Positions 43,831-53,421 of a DNA stretch of 64,000 bases are shown here, piece after piece. The stretch covers positions 1-64,000 of the forward strand of contig JBCBBH010000006.1 of the NCBI GenBank assembly GCA_038531945.1. Direction: 5' to 3'. The notes below the pieces were generated by a model. That model worked only from the letters and a program-made list of their open reading frames with translations, did not search any database and was not told the origin of the DNA. Source of the stretch: CALBPI01 sp038531945. GTDB lineage: Bacteria; Pseudomonadota; Gammaproteobacteria; Steroidobacterales; Woeseiaceae. The translations under genes were made by a program, and so were the position numbers. Every line of letters begins with the position of its first letter. Within the stretch, counting starts at the first letter, position 1.

Positions 43831-45747
43831 CTACCCCGATGATTTCTCAGACTCGGGAGGATATTGATCGACGACTCTGACGTTGATCACCAGCCGGTTG
43901 GGGCCAACATTTTGAGCTGTCCCAAGACCTTGACCCACCGTCCAGTGAGCCTCCGGTTTGGAAGCTACACCTGCACCGGCCAGGACTTGGGGTTGTGCTT
44001 TCTGTTTGCCGTCTTTGTGTAGTTCAAGTTGCGCGCGCAGCGCCTGTAGTTTAGCTGGCGTTTTCAGCAGATCCTCAAGCCAGTCTTTGGTTTCCGGCTC
44101 GAGGGTGCCATCTTGTTCCTTGACCTGCCGAATCTCGCTTCGTAACTGGACCGCGAAGGCACTAGACATTACAAGCCGTGTGACGGCGTTCTTCCTTCGA
44201 CCAGCCAACAAAAACCCGTTGGTTCGGCCATCGAAATTGATCAACGATCGTCCACGACCGTTTTGGTCCCTCACAAGTACCTGCAGATCAACTCCGTGGA
44301 CCGCATGCGGCATCGCCATTTCGGCCGGGCGTGACAGATGCTGAAAGAAAGCCGACTGCAACGACAGTGACCAAGGCGGCCGAAGCTGCAAACACCGCTC
44401 CAGACCGTGCTCGGTCATAAACCCGTCGAATTCGGCTGGCCGCAGGGTCTGCCAGGCCTCCACGTCCCAGGAGACCACCAAGCGTTGCCCCTTGTGGGTA
44501 AAAGGGTAGGCCTTGACCTTGAGGTCTCGAAATCTCGGCAATTCCGCCACGTGACCCTTTATCAGGAATGCCGCATCTGGCGGGTCGCCCCGCGTCTGGT
44601 CGCAGTCCTGGACGATGGTCAGGTATAGGTCAGGAAAACCCGTCTCGGTCTCGCGACTCTGCAATACGTCACCCAGCGCGAGTTTTGCGAAGCAATCCAG
44701 AGCCTGCAGGCCGTCACCGTGGCGGAACAGCGCCTTCTCATACATCTCCAATACGGCATCGTTCGGAGCGAGCTCGTTCGGTGGGTACCGATCCACGTTC
44801 AGTCCCAGCGCGTCCAATTCACTCAGCGCCGCTGCTACGTCTGTGCTCGATTCGACAACCGATGCCCACGACAGGGCAAAAAGGTCGAGAAGATATTGCC
44901 GCAGCGGGATTCCTTCGGCGTCGACGACCAGGTCGACCAAGTCGGCGTAGTCTGACAATTCGAATCGCCGAAGAAGACTCACGAACTCCCTGTTTGCCCG
45001 CGCGGCCGACGTCTCTATCTGTCGGCTGAACCGATCAAATACGGCGGAATTCTCAGCGTGATCGAAAAGCCGGAACAACCGATAAACCGCTTCATCTTGG
45101 TCGTCGCGAAAATCATTCTTGGCTACAAAGGCAAATCGACAGCCGGGAACGTTAGCCTTCAGTCGGAATCGCTCATTGACCGCCTGTAGATCAGGCTTTC
45201 GAGTGGAGACCAGCACCACCAGAGGCGGGGTGTCGTCTTTTGGCAGTAGAGGGTCCAGTATTGCGGCGGCCAGATCGGCCGAGTTGGCACCGTCCTGCTC
45301 GGCGTCGTTTAGAAACAGGTCCATGATAACCAAGTCCGGATTGGCGCTATCCGGCACTCTGGTGGCACCACAGGTTGATACATCGAATCCGACGGCTTCC
45401 AGCAACTGCTCAATAGGCTCGAGCTCAATGCGCTTGACGTCCTGCTTGGCTTCCCAGGCACCGAAAAGTGCATTAGCGGAGCCGCCCGGCATCTGACCGC
45501 GGGCTTGGTGCAAGGCCTGCACCGTTTCGTCACTATCCAGCAGCTCGATCAGACGGTCCTCACCTAACGGTTCGATGCCGAGTACGGCGCCGACAGCAGC
45601 AAAGTCGGCGTCGCTCCTGAGTTGGTTGATAAACGCCTGACGCTCGGAGACGACGCTACCGGCGGTCGGTGCATCGTAAGCATCATCGATGATCAGCGCT
45701 GTCCGAAGCTTCTGTTTGCGAACGACCTCCGCTGTCTGTTCCTGCAT
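43831..45747 (-). CDS. receiver-domain protein with unrecognised C-terminal region
   Basis: 638 residues from ATG 45747 (a GAGGGGCGGGG tract lies upstream; the frame is open to 45870). The N-terminal 215 residues show receiver features: ALIIDDAYD (acid pair 21-22), DLVIMDLFLND (phosphoacceptor Asp143), VVLVSTRK, and AFVAKNDF (Lys210). About 120 residues separate the acid pair from Asp143, so there is a large insert. The remaining 420 residues match no family I know; DLYLTIVQDCDQTRG is a notable conserved-looking stretch. It is the last gene of the Ssp-like operon, 14 bases after the kinase gene, and is likely its response partner and possibly an effector. Confidence 0.75.
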   Translation of the reverse strand: MQEQTAEVVRKQKLRTALIIDDAYDAPTAGSVVSERQAFINQLRSDADFAAVGAVLGIEPLGEDRLIELLDSDETVQALHQARGQMPGGSANALFGAWEAKQDVKRIELEPIEQLLEAVGFDVSTCGATRVPDSANPDLVIMDLFLNDAEQDGANSADLAAAILDPLLPKDDTPPLVVLVSTRKPDLQAVNERFRLKANVPGCRFAFVAKNDFRDDQDEAVYRLFRLFDHAENSAVFDRFSRQIETSAARANREFVSLLRRFELSDYADLVDLVVDAEGIPLRQYLLDLFALSWASVVESSTDVAAALSELDALGLNVDRYPPNELAPNDAVLEMYEKALFRHGDGLQALDCFAKLALGDVLQSRETETGFPDLYLTIVQDCDQTRGDPPDAAFLIKGHVAELPRFRDLKVKAYPFTHKGQRLVVSWDVEAWQTLRPAEFDGFMTEHGLERCLQLRPPWSLSLQSAFFQHLSRPAEMAMPHAVHGVDLQVLVRDQNGRGRSLINFDGRTNGFLLAGRRKNAVTRLVMSSAFAVQLRSEIRQVKEQDGTLEPETKDWLEDLLKTPAKLQALRAQLELHKDGKQKAQPQVLAGAGVASKPEAHWTVGQGLGTAQNVGPNRLVINVRVVDQYPPESEKSSG

Positions 45748-45761
45748 GCTGCCCCGCCCCT

Positions 45762-48155
45762 CTAGCGTTCGCGCGTATCGGGAATCTCTACCATGAACGT
45801 CGCCAGATTCCCGTGTTCGTTGACCTCGTCCACATCCAGCTCGATCGACCCGCCGTGAAACTCGGCACACTCACGCGCGATGTAAAGACCCAGACCTTGC
45901 CGCGTACTGGACGGCTTGGTAGAAAAGAACGGCGCGAACACTTGGTCCTTGCGTTCCAGCGGGATGCCAGGCCCGGAATCACTGAATCGAATCGTGGGCA
46001 CCGGCTTTTCCGTCAACTCGATCGTGATGGACTCCGGGAATTTTGAGGCGTCCTGTCGCTGCGCTTTGCGTTGCGCCTTGATCCAATAGACCGAGTTGCT
46101 GATCAGATTTTCGACGATCTGGATGATGCGCCCCTCGACTGCGAATACCGGCAGCGGTTTGGCCTTCTCGGGCTTTACACGGACTTTGATATTGTGACGG
46201 TTGAACTGCGCTTCGTGGGTGGCAACGACCGCGTCAATGATCTTACGAAGATCGCGGTCCGTACGCCGCTGCCGTCCCGATGGTGACAAGGGATCAATGA
46301 TTTTTAGGCGCTTCTCAATCGATGCCATGCTCGCTTTGAGCGTCGAATAAAAATCGCGGACCTCCGGTGGCAGTCCTTGCTTCTTTTGTTGATTGAGAAC
46401 CGTCGCGGAATACTCCACGGTCCGTGTGAGCTCGTGGGCTAGGCTCTCAATGATCAGACCGACGCCAGCAAGGTCTACCAGCCGCTCATGTTCGTCTTTG
46501 GCCGCCTCCAGGGCCAGCTCGATTGCACGGTACTTGCTCTCAAACTCGGCGTACATCTCAAAAACTTGCTTGAGAAGCACTCGATCCTCTTTGTCTTTCG
46601 GCTCGACCTGTTTCAGCGTGTCCCGAGTGCGGCGGTTCAATTCCTTGACCTCGCGCTTGCGTTGTTTGGGATCGTCCGCGACCTCATCCGCACGTTTTTC
46701 CGCGCGCTCACTCTCTTCCAAGAATCCCTTCAGCCTGTCCTGCACGGCGAACTGCAACAACCCAATCAGGGCCCTTTTTTCATCACAATCCCGCAGGCCT
46801 TCACGGTTGGTCTGGTCGACCAGGTCAGGGTTGGCGATGCGTGATATTGATACCCGGCCAACGAACTGGGCCTTGTTGAGTTTGTAGCCGCCAGCACCGA
46901 GCGCTTTTCGATCGAGTTCCAGCCAGTCGGTGTCTTCATCCCCGTACGGCAACACTTGGTAGCCGTCGCGATACAGCATGATCCCCGACCAACTCTTGAC
47001 GAGATCTAGGAATTCGCGCCGTGACTCAAAACCCGCCGGCTTTTTTAACCTTTGTCGATTGAACCAATACAGATCGAATTTGAACGGACCGAGATCGAAA
47101 AGGGCTTCTGTGGCGATCTGATCTAGCGTCTCCCCAGCAATTGATACCAGATTGGCCTTGTCGTAAGTCTCAGTCTGTTCGGCTCGGCCGAACAGGGGTG
47201 CTGATAGCGTCAGTACCAGCTCTGGATCCCCGCTTGCGCTTACCCTGTATTCGCCCCGCAGACGCGCGTGTGCTTCTTTGAATAGGGTTTTGCGGACAAA
47301 ACGAACGAAGTCGATCGCATCACCGTTGTAGCTCAGGTAAATGCCAAACCGTCGCGTCTGCGTGTCAAAGGGATCAGTAATCCGTGCGAGTTGTTTGTTG
47401 GCCAGATTCTCGAGCTTACCCCGGGACCAACTGGCCGTTAGCCGGCGGACTCGGATCACCGTGCCGTGCTGTTCCGAGTCCGGTTTTCGTTGCCCACGTT
47501 CCGGTTCTACGGGCACGTCCTGAATCAGCTGATCCAAATTCTCAGCAAATCTGGTCCAGTCTATGGATAACCTGTTGATATACTTGCCACCTGCCGTGGC
47601 GGTTTCGACCTCCAAAGTATCGCCTAGGCGCATGGCGGACAGGCGACCGACGCCCTTTTCGCCCAGAACTGGAGAGCGGCTCGTGTCGTTCTCATCCATT
47701 GCCTGTTTGAGAACCTTGTAACGCCGCGGAGTGCCGATGGTCAGAAATGCCTCGCGAAGATCGGCTAGGCTCATGCCGCAGCCGGTGTCGCGAATTTCGA
47801 TGTAACTCAGATCGTTGTACGCATGCTCGATGGCGCCCTCAATCTCATCCCAATCCTCCGCTTCGTCGACCATCGTCCGGACGGTGTCTACATGCTCGTC
47901 AAGCGCATCGGATTCGAGAGCCTTCGCAATTCGTTCGGCCCACTCGTCAAAGGACTCGTCTTCGGCCTCATTAAACTGAGCCAGCAGGTCTCGATAATTC
48001 TTGGCCGATAGCGTGACGACGAAATCAATTTCGACACCGCTGTCGGACTCCGCATCGATGGCGTTCTTGATCAGCTCGTACAGAGCAATTGCGTCGGAAC
48101 TGATTAGTTCCGAGCCGAGTTCCAGAACCGTTCGAGCGGCGACCTTGAATGACAC
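45762..48155 (-). CDS. dual GHKL protein: MORC/Hsp90-like ATPase plus histidine kinase
   Basis: 797 residues from a GTG start. The N-terminal ATPase domain has YELIKNAIDAES (Asn31), EIRDTGCGMS (Asp123) and the lid LGEKGVGRLSAM (165-173), as in Hsp90/MutL/MORC proteins. A charged coiled coil (about 480-560) leads to a histidine kinase: ESLAHELTRTVEYS (His574), IVENLISNSVYW (683-690), FSDSGPGIP (Asp726), FAPFFSTK and GLGLYIA (754). No membrane segment is present, so it is a cytosolic sensor. It lies between the PAPS-reductase-like gene and the receiver gene in one operon. Confidence 0.85.
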   Translation of the reverse strand: MSFKVAARTVLELGSELISSDAIALYELIKNAIDAESDSGVEIDFVVTLSAKNYRDLLAQFNEAEDESFDEWAERIAKALESDALDEHVDTVRTMVDEAEDWDEIEGAIEHAYNDLSYIEIRDTGCGMSLADLREAFLTIGTPRRYKVLKQAMDENDTSRSPVLGEKGVGRLSAMRLGDTLEVETATAGGKYINRLSIDWTRFAENLDQLIQDVPVEPERGQRKPDSEQHGTVIRVRRLTASWSRGKLENLANKQLARITDPFDTQTRRFGIYLSYNGDAIDFVRFVRKTLFKEAHARLRGEYRVSASGDPELVLTLSAPLFGRAEQTETYDKANLVSIAGETLDQIATEALFDLGPFKFDLYWFNRQRLKKPAGFESRREFLDLVKSWSGIMLYRDGYQVLPYGDEDTDWLELDRKALGAGGYKLNKAQFVGRVSISRIANPDLVDQTNREGLRDCDEKRALIGLLQFAVQDRLKGFLEESERAEKRADEVADDPKQRKREVKELNRRTRDTLKQVEPKDKEDRVLLKQVFEMYAEFESKYRAIELALEAAKDEHERLVDLAGVGLIIESLAHELTRTVEYSATVLNQQKKQGLPPEVRDFYSTLKASMASIEKRLKIIDPLSPSGRQRRTDRDLRKIIDAVVATHEAQFNRHNIKVRVKPEKAKPLPVFAVEGRIIQIVENLISNSVYWIKAQRKAQRQDASKFPESITIELTEKPVPTIRFSDSGPGIPLERKDQVFAPFFSTKPSSTRQGLGLYIARECAEFHGGSIELDVDEVNEHGNLATFMVEIPDTRER

Positions 48156-48179
48156 CGGACTAACGCCCCTCTCTTGCTA

Positions 48180-48995
48180 TCAGACGCTGCACACCAAGCA
48201 CCCTTCTTCAAACTCCGGATCCTGTTCAAATTCTCTCCGGAACACATCAACCAATCGGAGATTCTTCCCGCGTCCCTTTTGCCTCGCGGCCCGCTTGGCC
48301 GCGTCAGCGCGAATCTGCGCAACCCGCTCGGGTTTTCGAAGGTCTGAGAGCTTCTCCCCGTTGGACCAGGTGAATAGATTCCCCGTCGGCTCAAACTCCT
48401 TCTCGTACTCCTCAGCTTTCGCATACAGCTCAGGGTGACGCTCGAGCAACGCCACCCACTCGATCTTTTGCTGATAGAAACAGAAGTAACAGCCAGAGCG
48501 CGTCCTGCCCCATTCTGTGTAGGGCGGCAAACCGACGCCGGAGTCGCGCAGAATGCGTTTGATGTCCTCGAGCACCAATCCGTCATCGATGAACGGATAG
48601 GCAGGTGTGATATTCGCTTTATGGCTGATGTAGCCTTTTCGGTTCTCATCGGCGCGGATACCGATGTAGTTGACCACGGGATCGTCACCGACATACTGCT
48701 CAAATGGTTTGAGCTTGAGCATTTTGGTACACCAACGCCGATGATTGGAGGGGATCATGCCGCCGTACATGTCATACCAGTGATCGAACGTTGTCTCCGC
48801 GTTCAGCCGCGTCACTGGGCGACCCAGGTAGTCACCGATCCGGTCCAGATATTGGTAGGTCTCGGGTAGCTCTTTGCCGGTGTCGTTGAAGATGTACTCC
48901 ATGTTGTCGACGCGATCTCGGAGGTAAACAGCAAGCGCCGCACTGTCCTTGCCGCCGGACAGACTTAAGATGTGACGCGTTTCGGTTGATGCCAT
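48180..48995 (-). CDS. PAPS-reductase-family PP-loop enzyme (SspD/DndC-like)
   Basis: 271 residues. ATP-pyrophosphatase loop SLSGGKDSAALA (SGGKDS 13-18), NDTGKELPETYQYLD, RRWCTKMLKLKPFEQ and TRSGCYFCFYQQ; the Cys and CxxC residues probably hold an iron-sulfur cluster. A further CLVC ends the protein. In phosphorothioation systems this enzyme activates the DNA backbone for sulfur insertion. It sits 15 bases after the large ATPase gene, and its size fits SspD rather than the longer DndC. Confidence 0.82.
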   Translation of the reverse strand: MASTETRHILSLSGGKDSAALAVYLRDRVDNMEYIFNDTGKELPETYQYLDRIGDYLGRPVTRLNAETTFDHWYDMYGGMIPSNHRRWCTKMLKLKPFEQYVGDDPVVNYIGIRADENRKGYISHKANITPAYPFIDDGLVLEDIKRILRDSGVGLPPYTEWGRTRSGCYFCFYQQKIEWVALLERHPELYAKAEEYEKEFEPTGNLFTWSNGEKLSDLRKPERVAQIRADAAKRAARQKGRGKNLRLVDVFRREFEQDPEFEEGCLVCSV

Positions 48996-49010
48996 GTTAT
49001 CTCCCCTACC

Positions 49011-52000
49011 CTAATCGGTTTTCGCGAGCGCAAACTCGGACAGTAGTTTCGCCAGTACACGTTGCGGATCGGCCGAAGTGGCGACAACTTTACGTATACG
49101 CGCATAGTCTTTGTCGGCCGCCGGATCGTTCACCGCTGTGTTTACCGTGAGCATCTTGTCACGCCCTGAGACATCGACAATATGCACCCCAACGATGCCC
49201 TTGGTTGTTGTTCCGTTTTGCTTGGCTGCGTTGGATATCACCGCCACACGGCTCAGAAGCGTTGCCAGTCTCGACATTGAGAGCTCAAACGCTGACAGCG
49301 TGTCGTCCTCCCATGCCCCGGGCGCCATCGTGGCCATGAGGTTTGCGACCGAATCGAGCCACTGGGCATCGCTGCGCTCGGTGTCATCTGTGCGAAGTTT
49401 GAGCGCAGAGACATCAGGCTCGGCGGGCATTGGACCGGCAAGCTCACACAACGACGAGATGTGTTGGCGAAGATCCGATATGGGGGCGGTCGCCGGCAGC
49501 CCAAAACTGCTCGCGCAAACGGCCCGAATGCGATCCATTAGTTCGGGTAGCGCCGCGTTGATCGCGTTCACCTGCTTGGTGAGCGCACGCTTGAGTGCGT
49601 CGCGCTGGGTGGGTGTCGCCCGGGCGTTGATCTTGACGCCGAGTGCCTCTGGCAGTGCTTCTTTGAGCAGTGTGACAGGCTCGGCTGCTTTGCTCATCGC
49701 TGTGAGCAAGGCACGTGCGGGTTTCGCAACTGACCGGGTTTGTAGCGTGTAGCTTGGCAGCTCGAGATACCACCGATAGAGGGATCGCAAAACGTCACCG
49801 ATGTCACTGCCGTTTTGATCAGCGGCGAACACCTTCGCGTAAATCTCCACAAGATCAGCATTGGCTTTGGTGGCTGGCAAAATTCTCGCATCGAAACGAT
49901 CCGGTGATTTCGCCATGCGATCCAGGTGCGGCGTGGTCAGTTCGGTGACGAACGATCCATCTTCGCGCAGTGCAAGCTGGTAGCGATTGGCCAGCAGTAC
50001 GGCTACACACAGCACCAGTGCCGGTGCCTCTCGCAGACCGATAGGGGGTTGCGTCAAGGTGGCAACCACCTGACTGATGGTGGCCGGTGTTCTGCCTGTG
50101 AGCCCATCAACCACGCTCTGCCATGCGGCAGACCACGAGCTGTCTTTCGCCGGCGGGGCGAACTGCCACACGCCTCGAACTTTACGGTGCATTCCAGAGG
50201 TGGCGAACAGCGTCCAGTAGAGCGCTTTCTCGGGCGGAGTCTTACGGATTCCAAGCGCCTGCTGTTGCTCGTTGCCGAGCATCGCGGCCAGCAGGCGACC
50301 GCGTGCGGTAGCCGCTTGGGTTGATACCGAGACACGATTGATGAGTTCGTTGTGAAAGACTGGGGCTTGGGGGAACTTCTCGTCCATGAGTTTGGAGACC
50401 CAACGACTGAGTGCTGCGCCGCTACCGATGTTGGCGGTTTTTCCTTGGTGAAACAGCTGAATGGTTGCCTCGCCCTGCAACGTCAAAAAACCCGTCAGTG
50501 TTCGATCCAGGCGTTCTTGCGAACGCGCAAGCGCATCGGCCAGCTCAGACTTGGCAACCGCATCAACCCGCAGCTCGGCACAATTGTCCGAGACCAACCG
50601 CCAAGCGCTGATATCGCGTGCCGCATCGAGTGCCGCTTGCGAGACCACTTGCACGGTACAGACCACACCGAGCGGCTGTGACTTGCTGGCGGCACGAAGT
50701 GCTGTCGCGACGCCTTCGAGGTCATCAGTCGGATAGACCGGCACGATCAGCAGCGCCGCATCAAAGGCGTCGGCTGAATTGGACCCACTTTTTAGCGTTT
50801 TGATATCTGGCAGCACCCGAACATCGAGCGTCCTGAGCGTCCCTGTCTCGATGTAGTGACGGTGCGCAACCACCGGACGCGCGCTCGGCATGTCGGCGAG
50901 TACGGTGTCCAGGCGGTGTACCGGCCCAACCTGTCGTACCGCACGTTGATATTCACCGGCCAAATCCACACTGCTTCTCGGCCAGACGCACAGCTCATCG
51001 GTCGCCTGGCGTTTGAACAGCACGCCTTTCTTGATCAGATTGGCCACCGCTTGGGTCACGGCGCGGTTCTTGCGCTGATCGGCAATGGCAAAGCTCAAGT
51101 GTTCCAAGGTGCAGGCGATGCCCGGCATCGGCTCCAGTACATTCAGCACGCCCACGGTTTTGAGCACATTGAGCTCTACGGGATTGTGCAAGGGTGCACC
51201 GCGCAGACGCTCCTGGAGCATGGACCAGCGCTTGTTGCGCTCACTGTCGGCAAGATAGCTTGCGCCGTGCGCAAGTAGGTAGTCGCATAGATCGCTGAGT
51301 CGATAGGCGCAATCAGGCTCAGGGGCGGTTGCTGCCAGAAACGCCTGGAATCCGCCAACGTCCTGAGAGGTCAGAAAAGAAAACACGGAGCGTTCGGTCT
51401 GCCCCAGCCGCCGTGAGAGCACTGAGAGCGCAAGCGCGGTCGCCGGATGCAGCGGATACAGAGCACTCGGTGATGCTACTCTTAAATCCGACGGGAGCAC
51501 GCCCAGGCTATCGCCAAGCTTAACCCGGGCGTTTGCTGCTTTGCGGGTCGCTGCGCTGAGTCGGTTGGGTGTCAACTCAATGGCATCGTTTATCAACGCC
51601 AATGAGCCATCGATGGGCTCCTCCAGCGTGACCTCTTCAAACCGTTCGGCGACCTTGCGCCATTCGAGCGAGCGATCGCTTGTGCTGCCGGCGCGTGCGT
51701 AATCCTCAAACCGCTGATGCAGGATCCCGACCGTTGCGATGGCTGTCTCACGCTTACCTGCAGCGCGCTCTGCCAATGCCTGGAAAAACCCAGCATCCAG
51801 ATTGGCCTGTTCGCTTGCGGCGTAGTCCAGGAACCGGCCGAGCTCATCGATGATCACGATCACGCCGACAAACGGGCTGGTTGAGCGCGTTTCCAGGTCG
51901 GCGAACTCATCGAGCAGATCGAGCACCCCGTCGGCCGGTGCGCGTGCCTCATTGCGCTTGGCAATGAAGGACTTGAGGTCTTTGGTCAGCTTCTTGCGCG

Positions 52001-52439
52001 CAGCGCTATTGCGCTGCGCGGTCAGTTGGTCGAGCACAGCCTCAGCAATCGCAATCGAGACGTCCGCAAAGTGTCCTTGCACCACCAAGGGGCGATACGC
52101 AAGCGCCTGGGCGCCAAGCTTATGCACGTCCGGTGCGCTGGCGTGAACGAGTTTTCCTGCGCGTTTGTTGCGGGCGAACTGATCGCGAAACAGGCAAGCC
52201 AGCAGCAGTGCCAGCGACGACTTACCACCGCCGTACGGACCGGTAAGGCGCCATGCGCGCTGGGTCGATCCATCGTGCAGCCCTGAGAGGATACGTTTGA
52301 GCGCCGCTTCGGCTCTGCCGGTCAACCGATAACCGCGCAGCGCCTCCGGGTCGGGTAGATCGCGCTCGATATTGACCGCACGAACGTATCGGTCAGCCAC
52401 GCGAACCGTGTTGTGCCACGTGGCTTTTGGTGCAGCCAC
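49011..52439 (-). CDS. large P-loop ATPase of a phosphorothioation-type system (SspC-like)
   Basis: 1142 residues from a GTG that abuts the DUF4007 gene stop (TAG then GTG), with GGAG upstream. Walker A is GPYGGGKSSLAL (67-78) and Walker B is VIVIIDELGRFLDYA (DEL at 198-200). The rest is helical and resembles the large ATPases of DNA-modification defence systems such as BrxC/PglY in style. No nuclease motif was seen. By position it is the SspC-like component; length and family should be checked. Confidence 0.75.
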   Translation of the reverse strand: MAAPKATWHNTVRVADRYVRAVNIERDLPDPEALRGYRLTGRAEAALKRILSGLHDGSTQRAWRLTGPYGGGKSSLALLLACLFRDQFARNKRAGKLVHASAPDVHKLGAQALAYRPLVVQGHFADVSIAIAEAVLDQLTAQRNSAARKKLTKDLKSFIAKRNEARAPADGVLDLLDEFADLETRSTSPFVGVIVIIDELGRFLDYAASEQANLDAGFFQALAERAAGKRETAIATVGILHQRFEDYARAGSTSDRSLEWRKVAERFEEVTLEEPIDGSLALINDAIELTPNRLSAATRKAANARVKLGDSLGVLPSDLRVASPSALYPLHPATALALSVLSRRLGQTERSVFSFLTSQDVGGFQAFLAATAPEPDCAYRLSDLCDYLLAHGASYLADSERNKRWSMLQERLRGAPLHNPVELNVLKTVGVLNVLEPMPGIACTLEHLSFAIADQRKNRAVTQAVANLIKKGVLFKRQATDELCVWPRSSVDLAGEYQRAVRQVGPVHRLDTVLADMPSARPVVAHRHYIETGTLRTLDVRVLPDIKTLKSGSNSADAFDAALLIVPVYPTDDLEGVATALRAASKSQPLGVVCTVQVVSQAALDAARDISAWRLVSDNCAELRVDAVAKSELADALARSQERLDRTLTGFLTLQGEATIQLFHQGKTANIGSGAALSRWVSKLMDEKFPQAPVFHNELINRVSVSTQAATARGRLLAAMLGNEQQQALGIRKTPPEKALYWTLFATSGMHRKVRGVWQFAPPAKDSSWSAAWQSVVDGLTGRTPATISQVVATLTQPPIGLREAPALVLCVAVLLANRYQLALREDGSFVTELTTPHLDRMAKSPDRFDARILPATKANADLVEIYAKVFAADQNGSDIGDVLRSLYRWYLELPSYTLQTRSVAKPARALLTAMSKAAEPVTLLKEALPEALGVKINARATPTQRDALKRALTKQVNAINAALPELMDRIRAVCASSFGLPATAPISDLRQHISSLCELAGPMPAEPDVSALKLRTDDTERSDAQWLDSVANLMATMAPGAWEDDTLSAFELSMSRLATLLSRVAVISNAAKQNGTTTKGIVGVHIVDVSGRDKMLTVNTAVNDPAADKDYARIRKVVATSADPQRVLAKLLSEFALAKTD

Positions 52440-53369
52440 CTACACGTACTCCAGCAGTTGGACCATCTCATCCAAAGAGTCAGCCTTGCAGGTGAGTGTC
52501 TGGCGCTCAATGCCGTGGGTGTAGATGAACACCTTGGGATACTCACGCACCATGGCGTCGATGCTCTCCGCCAACGCCCCCTCCTCCATGCGCAACACCA
52601 GGCCGGGGCTCGCCACATCGAGCATCAGCGACGCCAGCGAAATCGAGCGGTCGGCCGGTGCGCGCAAGCGCCAGTAGTCGGCGATCAGGCGCGCCAGAGT
52701 GATTGGTGCCAGTGAGGGCCGCTCGCCGCGCTCGAGCAACACCACATCATCGTTGCGATCGTGAGAGCGCACGCTAACCAGTCCCAGCTCTTGTAGTGGA
52801 CAGGCCAAAACATGCTCTAGTGCGTTGGCCGAACGAGCAGGCCTTGCCGCATACGTGCTCAAAAAGATATCGATGTGCTGACGCGCCGTGGATGGGGCCA
52901 GTGTGCGCCCGGTGCTCTGCGAGCGCTGGATGAGTCGCTCTTGAGCACGGCTGCGGAGGGTTTCGGTTTCAGGCGTTTCGTAGAACAATAAATGCCAAGC
53001 GGCCAGGTGCGCGGTTGCCGTCAGTCGCCAGTGCAGTAGCCACAGGCTCTGAAGGTCTTCGAGATAGGGGTCATGGCCTTTTTTGGCATCCAGCAGCCAA
53101 TCCGCGAAAGCGGTGCGCTCAATGGTGCGCGCGGCGGTATCGGCGACCAGATCGAAGCCGCCGACCCAGAAGCGAAGCGACTTGGCCATATTCTTGCCCA
53201 AGCCCAGCTCTACCATCATCTGGTCGATATCCTGAAAATATTCAGGTTGAAGACAGATCAGTTGATAGATTTTTGTCAGCCAGCCGTATCGGCAAGCAAA
53301 CGACTCATGCCCTGAGTAGCGTTCCGGCGGTGTGCTGGATGGGTTGTTGAGGGCTCGCGTCGCCTGCAT
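52440..53369 (-). CDS. DUF4007 protein (SspB-like)
   Basis: 309 residues from ATG 53369, backed by AGGAGAG about 10 bases upstream; the frame is open to 53504 but that part overlaps the desulfurase gene. The opening RYSGHESFACRYGWLTKIYQ is the DUF4007 signature. As I recall, SspB of Ssp phosphorothioation systems, which nicks DNA, belongs to this family. It follows the cysteine desulfurase by 52 bases and touches the ATPase gene. Confidence 0.75.
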   Translation of the reverse strand: MQATRALNNPSSTPPERYSGHESFACRYGWLTKIYQLICLQPEYFQDIDQMMVELGLGKNMAKSLRFWVGGFDLVADTAARTIERTAFADWLLDAKKGHDPYLEDLQSLWLLHWRLTATAHLAAWHLLFYETPETETLRSRAQERLIQRSQSTGRTLAPSTARQHIDIFLSTYAARPARSANALEHVLACPLQELGLVSVRSHDRNDDVVLLERGERPSLAPITLARLIADYWRLRAPADRSISLASLMLDVASPGLVLRMEEGALAESIDAMVREYPKVFIYTHGIERQTLTCKADSLDEMVQLLEYV

Positions 53370-53421
53370 GTTTTCTCTCCTCGTGACAGTGTACGCCAAG
53401 TCACGAGGAGTAGCGAGCGGG

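Noticed and set aside
49011..52439. BREX system
   Set aside because: The large ATPase is BrxC/PglY-like in style, but no PglZ, PglX, BrxA or BrxL is present; the desulfurase, DUF4007 and PP-loop genes point to phosphorothioation.
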